Assembly: GCA_014529385.2 (NCBI GenBank)
Contig: CM043947.1
Coordinates: 132,883,891 to 132,947,890 of the forward strand
Direction: 5' to 3'
Source: Adiantum capillus-veneris
Lineage: Eukaryota; Streptophyta; Polypodiopsida; Polypodiales; Pteridaceae
Length of the DNA: 64,000 bases
Shown: positions 54,058 through 64,000 of the stretch, in pieces
Numbering within the stretch: the stretch's first letter is position 1
How the letters are laid out: each line of letters begins with the position of its first letter
Made by a program: the position numbers and the translations under genes
The notes under the pieces: generated by a model
The model's database searches: none
Told to the model about the DNA's origin: nothing
Seen by the model: the letters and a program-made list of their open reading frames with translations, nothing else

Positions 54058-57000
54058 ATGCACTTACGCTCTGGGCGGGTGCTAGAACACGAGCATATTG
54101 AGGGTGCCTCTGTTCATACGGACACCCATTACCCATCCACGATAAGCTCTAGACCCTCAGCGGGGACACAAGGTAGCACCACCCAAGACCCTAAAATAGC
54201 CGCTAGTGATTCCTCCTCCGACTCAGAAATCATGGAAGCATACCCTACCCAAAACACTGAGAGAGAAGGCCATGCACCTCCCGAAGCTCCACAGCCTAGT
54301 ACTAGTATGTTTAGCCGTTTCATGGAAACATTAGGTAGAGCTACTCGCTCGGAACCTGAGGCAAATGAAGCACGCGAAGGGGGTGGGGAAGTGGAATCTC
54401 CTTTCACATCGCACGTGGACCCCACACCCCCAAAGAGTGTCCATGTGGATATCCTACCAACTTCTTACCAAGAAGGCCCTGTTGAGCTGCCTCCTTCAGA
54501 AGTTCCCTCTAGAGTACCGTTGGTGACAAGTAAAACCACGGGGAGCAACATTGCTTCTTCCTCACAAGAAACCATTAACACGTCGACTCTAGAAGGATTG
54601 TTCATTAATGATCATTGGACATACGACCTCCACACTGAGGTGTTGACGGATCTACACTCTGGCCACGCCTACCATGTAGGATGGATAGAGATTGTACAAT
54701 CCACCTCTAGTGCCACGAGCATCGAAGATCAACAGAAAATGATCTGTAATGTTATCCATGGCATTATTCAATCAGAAAGGCAAAACCGAGGGGTAAATAT
54801 ACTCTCAACTGGCCCCATGAGATTTCTGGATACGAGCAAGGCTCAACAGCCTACTCTATCACAAATGGAGACTCCTCTAATGAGCCCCATGGACCCATCT
54901 TACGTCATTTCACCTGGTGTCTCTATGCAATCTGAGCCTCCGAGCGAAAACTTTAGCTTCCCTAACTTGGCTCAACCCTCTATCAAGGAAAACACAGTGC
55001 TCACTCCAGGGATAAGCCTGACAGAGAATGTACCGATGACATCTACGGTTAGCGCAGTGCCACTACCTAGTGTCGTAGTACCTAATATGGGGCCTCGACC
55101 GTATGTGCCTCTAGCCCCTTATGCACACATGGCCCCCACACCTCCAATTGTACCACTTGCTTATGCTCCTCGAGTGCCGCTCCCTAGCTCTTATCCGAGT
55201 GGACCTATGCCCGGTTATGTTCCATATCCTGCATCATCTACACATATGCCAAGACCGACACCCGTCCCTCTCCCACATATGATTCCAAGAGTACCTCCAC
55301 CGGCCCTGCCTCCTCACATAGGTGACTTGGCAGTGTTTGCTCAAACCATAGGTCGATCTATTGCGGAAAATATGCATCATGCATCTGATAGAGAGCCTAG
55401 AAGTAAGGCAGTACAAATTGCCAAACTCACGCAAAAATTCAATGGGGATGAAGATGCTAGGAAACACATTGAAGTGTTTGAACAAGTATGTGATTCCTTA
55501 GGGGAACACAACGAACTACATAAGTGCAATGCCTTAAGTTTGACATTAAGTGGGAAGGCTGGAGATTGGTATAGGACCCTAAGGGTGGACGAGAAAACAA
55601 TCTACCCTACCCTTCGAAGGTTGTTTCTAAAGGAGTACATACGAGAAGGTGTGCTTTGGGGTGTAGCATCTCAGCTACAGAAGGCCGAACGTAAGGAAGG
55701 AGAGTCAGTAAGGGACTTCATTAGTCGTCTAAAGCACTTAAACTCTCGCTACCCTGTAAATGAGCGCTTCAACAATAACCAACTGCTTGATCGATTCATT
55801 CGAGGGTTGAGGAATGAAGGAATCTATAATGGACTAGTGATTAGAGGTATCACAACCTGGGAAGATGTCACTGCCAATGCAATCCAATTAGAGGACAACT
55901 TGATGATAGCAGGCATGAGGGTGTCTACTAACACGAGATCCACCAGCTCACAAGCCATTGAGTATGAACCCATGACTGCAAAGCCCATTGCCAATGAGCC
56001 AAAGGTATTTGAGACATTCTTGACAGACCTCACCAAGGCAATCCAAGAGTCTCTTAAGGATAATCGACCCCCTCAAAATAGTCACATGTATCCAAGAAGG
56101 GAGCAACAATGGTGTTCCATTTGCTTAGGTCCACATAGCACTAGTGAGTGCCCTACGTTTAGAGTAAAATGTAATGGAACTTGCAACGCATGTGGTAGGT
56201 ATGGTCACCAAGCTAAGGATTGTTTAATGATCAAACGTATGATGGCAAATAGACCACCTGTAGCCTGGACGGATGCGCCTCGAGCTCCTGTATTGATGCC
56301 TACTCCACCTGTTGAGCAACTACCGCAACACATGGTCCCTAGATCTCAAAATGTTGTACAAGCTACACCGTTACCACCTCCTGTGCTAGGACCGCAGCCC
56401 CCGCATCCAAGAGTCGCCCCTATGAACCAAGTGGGTTGCGAGCCATCTAATGCTTATGCAGATGGTTGTGAGGAGGAAATAGACACTAGTATTGCCTACG
56501 GACTTGATACATTGGAAGAATGTCCTATATACTACATGGAAGATTGTTGGGGACAAGTCAAGCCGGTTTATCAAGCTGCTGCTCTCGCATCCAGAGGTCA
56601 AAATATCAACACCCAGGCTAGGAGGCCACCTCTTCAATGCTACGAGTGTGGTGGACCACATCGAGTAGCGGAGTGCCCTATTAGGCTGCAAAAGAATGCT
56701 GCACAGATGCAAGTGAATCAAGGGAGCACGTCTGCAATGCCAATACTCACATGTAATCGTTGTGGCATAGATCACTTGATTGCCCAATGCCCCTATAACC
56801 CAAATGCACCTAAAATCACACCCCTGAATTTGGTCGAAATTGCTAGTGTGACATCGCCAATGCCACCCGTTGCACCTGCTTATGCGATTACACGGTCCAT
56901 GCTTCAAGGGCCAGGACATATCCTCGAAGAGAGAGATACCACGTCAGTTATCCAAGCAAAGAAAAAGAAGACACGAAGGAAGAAGTCGCAGAATACGGAA

Positions 57001-57873
57001 AATTCAAAGCCAAGTTCCAAAACAAACATAGGAACAGGAGATGACCCCGTGTATATGAATGACCTCGAGGATGATTCAGATTCAGTCGAGACAATGGAGA
57101 CTAGAACCAATACCACAAAGGGAAAGACCGACAAAGAAAACCGTAACATGGAACCAAATGAAAACCGAATAAGAGAAAACCATAAAGAGCCTCTGAAAAC
57201 ACCACAAGTGTTTCCAAATCCAATCCAAGACCCCCAAGATAAACCGCAGGGGCAAAAAGGGAAGAATCGTAAAAAGAATATTGGGACGTACCCAAACCCT
57301 GTAGACGAGATTAAGCAGGTGAAACATCTAAGAGGTTTAGTGGAGGAGACTCAAAGGAAACTAGAACCAGAACCCATGCAGGTCAAAATTCATGACACAG
57401 TGTTTCCCACGCAAGTTCATCCACCCCACATGAACCATAGACCGTTAGCCATATCTAGTATCATCCAAGAAGGGAGTGAGGACAGGACATCAGAAAGTGA
57501 GCATACACCTTTCTTGTTGGAAAGGATGTTTAACGAAGGAATACCTGATCCCATTGAGGAATATGAGATTCCATCCTCACCAGTTCCTAGTCAAGGACCT
57601 ACACCCTGCAAAACGCCAATGAATGTTGCCAAACTAGTGGACTTCATGTCTTCTGAGGTCCGAACCACGATCATAGCAAAGCTGTATGGAGATCCTGAGT
57701 TATTCCTTGCACTTCGAGCATTCCTTAACGGAGAGCTACGAACGGGATTACCACAGTTTGCGCAACCAAATAGGCCTGACTCGATTATGATTGATGAGGA
57801 AAATCATGTGCAATCACTTGACTTAGATGGACACGAGTCTGTGATCGAGGTACCCATTAACGAATTAGGGTAG
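54058..57873 (+). CDS. Gag polyprotein, element E
   Basis: 1271 codons from ATG 54058 (MHLRSGRVLE) to TAG 57871. Residues 1-440: low-complexity, Pro/Ser/Thr-rich, with Pro-rich blocks at about 340-425. Residues about 450-615: gag capsid core (FNGDEDARKHIEVFEQV, LSGKAGDWYRTL, GESVRDFISRLKHL). Four zinc knuckles: CSICLGPHSTSEC (about 686), CNACGRYGHQAKDC (about 710), CYECGGPHRVAEC (about 861), CNRCGIDHLIAQC (about 899); only the second has the usual X4 before His. Then a Lys/Glu-rich region. It is unusually long for a plant gag and completely open. Confidence 0.92.
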   Translation: MHLRSGRVLEHEHIEGASVHTDTHYPSTISSRPSAGTQGSTTQDPKIAASDSSSDSEIMEAYPTQNTEREGHAPPEAPQPSTSMFSRFMETLGRATRSEPEANEAREGGGEVESPFTSHVDPTPPKSVHVDILPTSYQEGPVELPPSEVPSRVPLVTSKTTGSNIASSSQETINTSTLEGLFINDHWTYDLHTEVLTDLHSGHAYHVGWIEIVQSTSSATSIEDQQKMICNVIHGIIQSERQNRGVNILSTGPMRFLDTSKAQQPTLSQMETPLMSPMDPSYVISPGVSMQSEPPSENFSFPNLAQPSIKENTVLTPGISLTENVPMTSTVSAVPLPSVVVPNMGPRPYVPLAPYAHMAPTPPIVPLAYAPRVPLPSSYPSGPMPGYVPYPASSTHMPRPTPVPLPHMIPRVPPPALPPHIGDLAVFAQTIGRSIAENMHHASDREPRSKAVQIAKLTQKFNGDEDARKHIEVFEQVCDSLGEHNELHKCNALSLTLSGKAGDWYRTLRVDEKTIYPTLRRLFLKEYIREGVLWGVASQLQKAERKEGESVRDFISRLKHLNSRYPVNERFNNNQLLDRFIRGLRNEGIYNGLVIRGITTWEDVTANAIQLEDNLMIAGMRVSTNTRSTSSQAIEYEPMTAKPIANEPKVFETFLTDLTKAIQESLKDNRPPQNSHMYPRREQQWCSICLGPHSTSECPTFRVKCNGTCNACGRYGHQAKDCLMIKRMMANRPPVAWTDAPRAPVLMPTPPVEQLPQHMVPRSQNVVQATPLPPPVLGPQPPHPRVAPMNQVGCEPSNAYADGCEEEIDTSIAYGLDTLEECPIYYMEDCWGQVKPVYQAAALASRGQNINTQARRPPLQCYECGGPHRVAECPIRLQKNAAQMQVNQGSTSAMPILTCNRCGIDHLIAQCPYNPNAPKITPLNLVEIASVTSPMPPVAPAYAITRSMLQGPGHILEERDTTSVIQAKKKKTRRKKSQNTENSKPSSKTNIGTGDDPVYMNDLEDDSDSVETMETRTNTTKGKTDKENRNMEPNENRIRENHKEPLKTPQVFPNPIQDPQDKPQGQKGKNRKKNIGTYPNPVDEIKQVKHLRGLVEETQRKLEPEPMQVKIHDTVFPTQVHPPHMNHRPLAISSIIQEGSEDRTSESEHTPFLLERMFNEGIPDPIEEYEIPSSPVPSQGPTPCKTPMNVAKLVDFMSSEVRTTIIAKLYGDPELFLALRAFLNGELRTGLPQFAQPNRPDSIMIDEENHVQSLDLDGHESVIEVPINELG

Positions 57874-59238
57874 TATTTTGAAGGCGACGAGTCTAATGCG
57901 ACCCTACCCATCACTACCAAGGGATTAACTATAAAGGGAATTCTTGATGGTGGTGCGGGAGTTAGCATCGTTACAAAAGATTGTTGGGAATCCATGGGAA
58001 AACCCCGCCTCAGTGTTACTAACATTGTGGTAAAGATGGCAAATGGTACCATAGCCAAACCTATGGGGATGCTCAAGGATCTTAAGATCAAAGTTCTAGG
58101 ACACAAGGTACGACATACGTTCATTGTAATGGATTTCTCTAAACACCTTATGTCATATGAAATGATTTTAGGACGACCATTCATGAGGGAAGCACAAATG
58201 GTTCACGATTGGTCTAAAAATCATGTCTATTTGCAATTCCAAGACTCTGTCCTTAGAGTGGATTTGGTGACTGGTAAGGTACACCCCTTAGGGAGTAAAA
58301 CCATTATTGATCATCGCTCTGACACCACAGTTCACTCGGCCCCACTACAATATTTTTACACTTGTAAGAAGGATACAGACATTGGCCAAGATTCTCCTTA
58401 TATGGATATCCTACCTGGTATGACGGAATCAGACAATGTGGATTGGGTCCACCTAGCATCAACCATAGACACTTGGGGAAATAGGGGGACGACCTGGGTA
58501 ACACCTGAGGGGAATGAAATGCGTATACCCTTAAATATGCTACAAGCAATGCATATCGCTTCCGACAAGACTCATCCTAAGGTAACGAAGAAAACATACA
58601 AGTGGGTCCCTAAAGCTTCTTTAGCGACCATAGCTAGTGCTAAAAAACAGAAGCCTTGTAAGAAATGTACCACTCGCTCCAAGAAAAGTAAGAAAATGTT
58701 GCGATGGATCCCTAAACGACTATTGGAAGCCCAAGGCTACTATCAAGGAAATGATCAAATCTGGGTGCCCAAACGTAGATTGTGCTCTTACCTATCACCT
58801 GACCCAAGCGAGCCCAATCCCGTAGCTCCAAAACGAATCAATGATCATGGAAAGAAAAAAATCACAGAATGCTACACACCTGCTCCCGAGCTAGTTTGGG
58901 TACCAAAGAAAGAACGATTTGTTCCACTTAGCTCAGGAAGGGGGGAGTCCCATGAAGCTTCTAGCTCCTCATGTAATACATCCATAGAGGTAAAAGCTTC
59001 TACACAGCCTCCATCTATAGTAGTGGACCTCTATGAAGCTACAAAAGAATCCACACCTCCCAGTGTTCAAGAATCACCTAATGAACCACTTCAAGTTCGA
59101 TCCTGGGAGAGTACCTTACCACCCTTGCAACTTGACGAGGCACCTAGGGTAATAGAAAACTACTGGCAAAAATCCTCACCTATTACCAACTGGAACAATT
59201 GGTTTCAAAGGGTGACAAGCTCATTTCAAACGGTATGA
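57874..59238 (+). CDS. Protease and W-x-P-K tail, element E
   Basis: In the same frame as gag, after the TAG at 57871. Retropepsin: GILDGGAGVSIVTKDCWE (about 57940, triplet DGG), VVKMANGTIAKPMG, FIVMDF, MILGRPFM (about 58165), VYLQFQDSVLRVD. After a linker comes a basic Trp-containing tail: YKWVPKAS (about 58600), LRWIPKRLL (about 58700), QIWVPKRRL (about 58760), LVWVPKKERF (about 58895), then a Ser/Glu-rich end. The protease matches that at 4926 in element 2; the tail matches 9931-10200. First ATG is 57994, inside the protease, so expression by stop readthrough or from a now-lost codon is implied. Confidence 0.85.
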   Translation, partial: YFEGDESNATLPITTKGLTIKGILDGGAGVSIVTKDCWESMGKPRLSVTNIVVKMANGTIAKPMGMLKDLKIKVLGHKVRHTFIVMDFSKHLMSYEMILGRPFMREAQMVHDWSKNHVYLQFQDSVLRVDLVTGKVHPLGSKTIIDHRSDTTVHSAPLQYFYTCKKDTDIGQDSPYMDILPGMTESDNVDWVHLASTIDTWGNRGTTWVTPEGNEMRIPLNMLQAMHIASDKTHPKVTKKTYKWVPKASLATIASAKKQKPCKKCTTRSKKSKKMLRWIPKRLLEAQGYYQGNDQIWVPKRRLCSYLSPDPSEPNPVAPKRINDHGKKKITECYTPAPELVWVPKKERFVPLSSGRGESHEASSSSCNTSIEVKASTQPPSIVVDLYEATKESTPPSVQESPNEPLQVRSWESTLPPLQLDEAPRVIENYWQKSSPITNWNNWFQRVTSSFQTV

Positions 59239-60865
59239 TCTACCCAAGGAAGGGGGGAGTGTTTGCTGACAGTCATCATTCATTTGTTTCCCTCTCAACC
59301 TTTTTCCCTGACCTCTCAATTCCAATCTTAGGGAATGTACATATAAAGCTTTATACTCACAAAAAAAAAAAAAAGAGCAAGAGCAATTAGCAAACGAGTA
59401 TGCACATTAAAGTCAAAACATTGACTCAGACCTACACATGTCACATCTGGTACAGTGAAACAGAAACCTATGCCATAAAACACCTTTGATCCTCATCACT
59501 TGAGTGATGGAGGGTAGGTAAGATTAGTACGATGGGAGTGTTTCTGTTTTAGAGTTGAGAGATTAGCAAAGTTCTCTTTTCCCACTGATGTGCCTCCTAG
59601 AGGTATTGTTTTTGTTTCCTAGTGTGTACAGGAGCGTGTTGCTATTGATAGGATTTGGACCTTCATGGAACCTTTCTCTCGTTCACACTTCAAATCAAGC
59701 GCGACCATCAACACAAACAGGTGTTTCTTATCCATTAGCATTGCCCTTATCTTTTTTGCATCCATGTTTGTCTGCTTTGATTGTGATTGGTAGCATAATA
59801 TTCAGCGCATTGGCTTAGTATCAAACATTTAATTCAATGTAATGTTTTGTCATAATCACTTGTCTAGGTTTAAAAATCAAGCAGTCTGACTAAGCTAGTT
59901 TGACCAAGCTAGGTATTAGAAATCTTCTCTTAATACCATGGGGAATGCCTTCCTAATAAGCAATGGTTACTTAGGTTCTTAATCCGATTTAGGCAGCATT
60001 GTATGAAATGTACTAGGGCTTTCTAGTGGGCTTAACCCTATCGACCTTTAGCTTAAGTATTATAAAGGGAGTTTACTAATGTGATGAGCCTGGGGAGGGT
60101 AACAGTGTTATATGACCCCCCAAAGTTACAAAATTAAAATGATGAAAATGAACAAACAAAAAATCAAAGTGCCACAATGTAAAATTTTAAGCTGGAAGAG
60201 AAATCTCAGCTTGATTTGGTACTTCACTCACATGTATTGCCTATGGTACTAGAGCCCTAGAGGTTCCCAGTGTGGGCGCTTTTCCTTGAAAAGCAAAAAA
60301 CCCAAGGTATACAAAATAAGCACACACATCATAATTGAATCAGTGTGAAAAGACCTTGGGGGGTCAAAGAAAAAGTAATCAGTCAGGCGATGATTTCATG
60401 AGAAATTCCTTTTATGGTAGCTTAACTACAAGGTTTTCTAGATATAGCCTCTAGTCAGCCCTCGAACATGAATACTTGGCTCTCGCGATTAAACAACTTA
60501 ATTGACCACAGAAAGTTAAGAAGCTTACCCATGGTATTAATATTTGATCTCTAGTGCTTTTCGACCGTCAAATTAGTGACCCCAGACTTGTTTAATTTTT
60601 TACCTTTACATCTGTTTATGCATTTGATTACATTGCAATTTAATGTTCATTGCTAACAAATTGTTTGAAATTATTTTTCCAATCAATGTGTCTACCTAAA
60701 ACTGCATATGCTTTTTAAGAGAATGCAAGTACTGTGCCAATGTTGTTTGATTTTGCAGTGACTGAAGAAGGCTAAGGACATTCATCTCAAATGCTCTTCC
60801 ACCTCGACAACCCAGCTTCAACTCAATAGCTTCCGAGGACGGAATCTACATCAGGAAGGGGGGCA
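59239..60865 (+). other. Non-coding 3' region and polypurine tract, element E
   Basis: No coding motif over about 1.6 kb. AGGAAGGGGGGAGTG at 59248 followed by TGTTTGCTG looks like an older purine tract and LTR start; the one used now is AGGAAGGGGGGCA at 60853-60865. A third copy of AGGAAGGGGGGAGT lies in the coding region at 58935. A(n) tract at 59363-59375. Confidence 0.7.
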
Positions 60866-61158
60866 TGTTAACCCTCACGGCTCACGGACACCCATCACCT
60901 ACGATGGACGCGTATTATGTATTTGGTAGAGTCAGGTACCGGGCTTGTCGGACCAATAGGGAAAGGTAGAGTGATCGCCGATGAGAGGCGCACTTTAACT
61001 TGGACATTCAAGGGATTAGTTGGTTAAGCATGGGTGCCCAAGTGTGAATGGGGTGAGCTCCTATAAAAGCCAACTAAACCTAATTTTTACTCATTCTCTC
61101 ATTTGTGCAATTGAAGAGTGCTCTTGCTCCATCTCCATCTTCTTCTTCTACACCTCCT

Positions 61159-61192
<34 letters not shown>

Positions 61193-61443
61193 GGAGAGTG
61201 TGTGTGCGATCGAGCATTACGAAGGCACGACGGCGGCGAAGCGGTTGAGCGCGGCACAACTGCAGCTTCTTCTTCATCGCGGCGAGGAATCCACCACGAA
61301 GGCGAGCGTAGAGCGGTGAGTGACACACCCTTTGTTTTCTTGAGCTTGCTAGTTTAGGCTTGTTGTGTGCTTGGAGCCGTTTGTGGCTCGCACACGGTGT
61401 ATTGGCAAGTCCCTTGCTTCGACAGTGCGGCAAGGAGTGCACA
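60866..61443 (+). repeat. 3' LTR of element E
   Basis: 578 bp, TGTTAACCC to GTGCACA, TATAAAA at 61062. The TG run is shorter and the AG run longer than in the 5' LTR. Confidence 0.97.
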
Positions 61444-62365
61444 CCATCCTTGGTGTCTTATCACATTGCGGGCTGATGCGACCCAACTCTCCACAATTGT
61501 AACATGTGGGCGTCTGCCTCCAAAACCTACCATTGCTTTGTCCAACACCATTCCTAGGCCTTTCTTCACTTCCTGGCTGATTTGCAAACCTCCCTCGACC
61601 TCGATTATTTCCCACTTGACCTAGCATGTTTAGGTTGAGATTCTTCATCAAATCTACCACTTGCCTCATGTCTTGCCTTAGCCCATCATCTTGCACCGAT
61701 GTAGTGACCACTACTAGCATAACTTGAGTAGTAACTAGAACCACTGGTTCATGATGAACCCCTGACATGCAACCTTGTAAAGACTCTATAGGCTGAAACT
61801 CATACCTCATGGGCAAAGACTCCACCCCTAACTGGCTCATTTTCCTTAACTTCCACTCTTTGTTCCTTGCTACCTCTAGTGCATCTTCATATGTCCTAGG
61901 CTTCTTTAGCTCCACTCTCCAACGTATATTCTCCCAAATACCAGCCAAGAACCTGTCCTTCTTCATCATGTCAGGCGGGGGTACCTGTGGTGCTAAGGAC
62001 TTGCACATTCTCTCCCATGCCAATGAAAACTTACGTATGTACGCATCTACTGGCTCACCTTCCTTCTGCACCAAACCTTGTACTTCTTGCCACACTTTGT
62101 CAGGATCTTCTATCTTCACAAACTCCACTTCCAACCCATGCCGTAGATTGTTACTCAATCTTACAGGTGGATCAGCCACATGCAACTCCTCTTCAAATGC
62201 TTTAGACCAAACTCGTGCATCACTCTTCAAAAAAATTTGGAGAAGACGTAACATTTGCGCAGGGTCATGAATCTGGTTGCTAATGCAGGCAACCTCCATC
62301 TTTTCCAAAAAGTCTTCCACATCTTCATCACTTCTTCCATGAAACTCCGGATAAGAGAAAGCCAT
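61444..62365 (-). CDS. Gag, element C
   Basis: Start taken at ATG 62365 (MAFSYPEFHGRSDEDVEDFLEKM). Capsid-like blocks: MLRLLQIFLKSDARVWSKAF, EGEPVDAYIRKFSLAWERM, RFLAGIWENIRWRV. A Gly/Arg-rich stretch (GNNRGRGRFANQPG) precedes the zinc knuckle CYNCGELGRISPQC, where the His is Arg (61480-61478). Element E is inserted just after the knuckle, and the frame continues in phase at 52557. Confidence 0.9.
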
Positions 62366-63412
62366 GGCTACCCAAATTATGATGCTTTGAGAACCCCTTT
62401 GAGCACACGTGCAAGAACCCAAAACTTCTGACTGACTCAATTCCCATAAACTTCAATGGAGCTCAACTTTAGATAAGGACAAACACATGCACATCAAATG
62501 AGTTTTCATAGTTAATCATCGAAATTACAACAGGCAAAGGACATTCCAGGATCTCTCTTAATCTTCTTGACCCGAACATAAAGACTATGCGCTGCTGGAA
62601 AAAATTCTTCCTGGACACATGAACATTTATCTGGATTCTCTGAGTTAAACGAAAAGGAGTGAATTGAGGGCCATTTTGATCATCCATTAAAGCCAACCAT
62701 GAAGCTCCCAAGACGGCACACCTGACTTAACCTCTGATTTTGCCAAAATTTCAGCAACATAACAGCATAAATGGCTCAAAAGACCAAGAAACCAGCCATC
62801 ATAACTTGGAAAAATTTTGACAGAGTTTCCCCAGAAGTAGAGCAATAGGAACCCAAAATATAGACTGTATATGTATGCATGAACTGTCAACAATAGAACC
62901 CGAGCATCAAATAGGACTCACTAGTACATAGCCTATGGCGAGGTCATGAAAAGGGTGCTACAGCTACCTGTATCACCAAAAGGATCTCCACATTTGAGAA
63001 TCCCCCAGCTCAATAAAAACCTTACGCTATCGACCCTCACACGAAGGCTAATGCAAATCGTGTATAGTCAAGTCTCAGAAATGACTATCTTCCAGACCAA
63101 GTCTCAGAAATGGCTGGGACTGCCAAATACAACCAAGCATGGCTCCATAAATGCGTACAATGGCAGTTTCCACAAGTAACGTACAATCCAGCAGACAATG
63201 CGCTCAAATAGGCGCCAAGTGATGCATACCCACAACAGCTGCAAGTGACACCAATACTAGTATATCACTGTACTCCAGCTACCTGTACCCGAGTGAATCA
63301 CCTGTACCTGTACCTATCCCTGTAACCTGTAACCTGTAATTCCGAATCTCAAAGCTTGAAGCTCGAAGCAGAAGGTACTTGAAGAAGATCCTCAGTGGGG
63401 GCACCAAAAGCA
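62366..63412 (-). other. Leader and primer region, element C
   Basis: Untranslated leader of about 1 kb between the 5' LTR and gag. Next to the LTR the minus strand reads TGCTTTTGGTGCCCCCACTG, of which TGGTGCCCCCACTG is the probable primer site; I could not assign a tRNA. Plus-strand frames here have no motif. Confidence 0.6.
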
Positions 63413-64000
63413 TGTGAGCGGGAGAAAAACACACACAACACCTCTATAATGACCCGACACACACTCTTGGAATGATACACACACACACACACACACTAGG
63501 GGGCACCACTCGGCTTACACAACCCACCTGGCCGAGACAGGGAACACACCGATGGAGTGAGAGGAGAGAGACTATTTGTTTACCCACTCCACACAGAGAC
63601 ACACACACACACACACCCAAAAAACTCAGCTCAAAAGAGGAGAATTTATGATGTTTAGATACCATAGAGCTTGGGCCAACACAAATGGGTCAAATAGCTC
63701 ACACAATATAGGTAAAACTTGCTAGATACAATCACAAATTGGAGCAGAAGCTTCGCTCATAGGAGAAACTTACACAGCCAAAATAACAAAAAAACAATGA
63801 GGAATTTGGCAAAATGGACAGTGCCATCGCGTTCGGAACAGACCAAAACCCCAGTCTACAATGTCAAAGTGCTCAAATCCCACCTCGGATGAGCAGTTTA
63901 CGGCCAAAACAGACTCCAAAAACCCCAAAAACACACGTGCGGTTGTTCCTCCTCTCTTCTCCACGTTTTTTCTGGTTTTCTCTCAGTTTTTTCAGTTTGC
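63413..64000 (-). repeat. 5' LTR of element C, partial
   Basis: Matches 38177 onward with few substitutions: TGTGAGCG at the end, short CA runs at 63477-63496 and 63600-63616. It is cut by the window edge. Confidence 0.9.

Larger units (their letters stand above)
52558..61443 (+). mobile_element. Element E: gag-protease-only LTR retrotransposon in gag-pro of C
   Basis: LTRs 52558-53129 and 60866-61443 start TGTTAACCC and end GCACA, and differ by a handful of substitutions plus a short TG/AG length change. CCATC flanks both ends (52553-52557, 61444-61448) as an exact target duplication. Primer site TGGCGCCGCTGCCGGGGA at 53134; purine tract at 60853. The interior codes gag and protease plus a W-x-P-K tail but no RT, RNase H or integrase, so it is non-autonomous (TR-GAG-like). 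Orientation opposite to C. Confidence 0.95.

Overview
The window is a dense cluster of plant transposable elements. I found no convincing host gene, rRNA, tRNA or CRISPR array. Ty3/gypsy chromoviruses with a C-terminal chromodomain, Tat-type Ty3/gypsy pol with a second RNase H, tRNA-iMet-like and tRNA-Asp-like primer sites, and hAT transposons all point to a land plant with a large, repeat-rich genome. A fern or other non-angiosperm is my guess, not something the sequence shows.

Layout. 1-720: flank with a strong hairpin. 745-4845: 5'-truncated Tat-like element 1 (RNase H, second RNase H, integrase, putative LTR), + strand. 4926-10461: 5'-truncated Ty3/gypsy element 2, + strand (protease, RT, RNase H, integrase, then a second retropepsin-like domain and a tail with W-x-P-K motifs), followed by its 3' LTR. 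12610-16255: element 3, + strand, a gag/coiled-coil element in which I see no pol. 17165 to 38176: hAT copy 2, split by two LTR elements and cut off at 38176 by a third.

The nest. hAT copy 2 holds chromovirus A (17719-26694, exact 5-bp TSD), chromovirus B (26901-35563, imperfect TSD) and Tat element C (38177 to beyond 64000, minus strand). C in turn holds hAT copy 1 (D, 41886-50801, exact 8-bp TSD, in the RT region) and a gag-protease-only LTR element E (52558-61443, exact 5-bp TSD, in the gag-protease reading frame). D carries a TIR element of about 1.3 kb (43466-44802), a broken protein-kinase-like gene and a second hAT-borne gene.

How the genes work together. A, B, C and elements 1 and 2 have the usual gag, protease, RT, RNase H and integrase parts, all broken by stops, frameshifts, deletions or lost catalytic residues. 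E has LTRs, primer site, purine tract, gag and protease but no RT or integrase, so it would need enzymes from another element. Element 2 is a possible relative, because both share a protease type and the W-x-P-K tail. The D-type hAT appears to be a two- or three-gene transposon: transposase on one strand, and an accessory protein (perhaps plus a kinase) converging on it.

Most worth checking: the W-x-P-K tail and post-integrase protease of element 2, the hAT accessory and kinase genes, and the possible LTR-borne gag exon with an unknown 171-residue ORF in element B. All homology calls are by eye.
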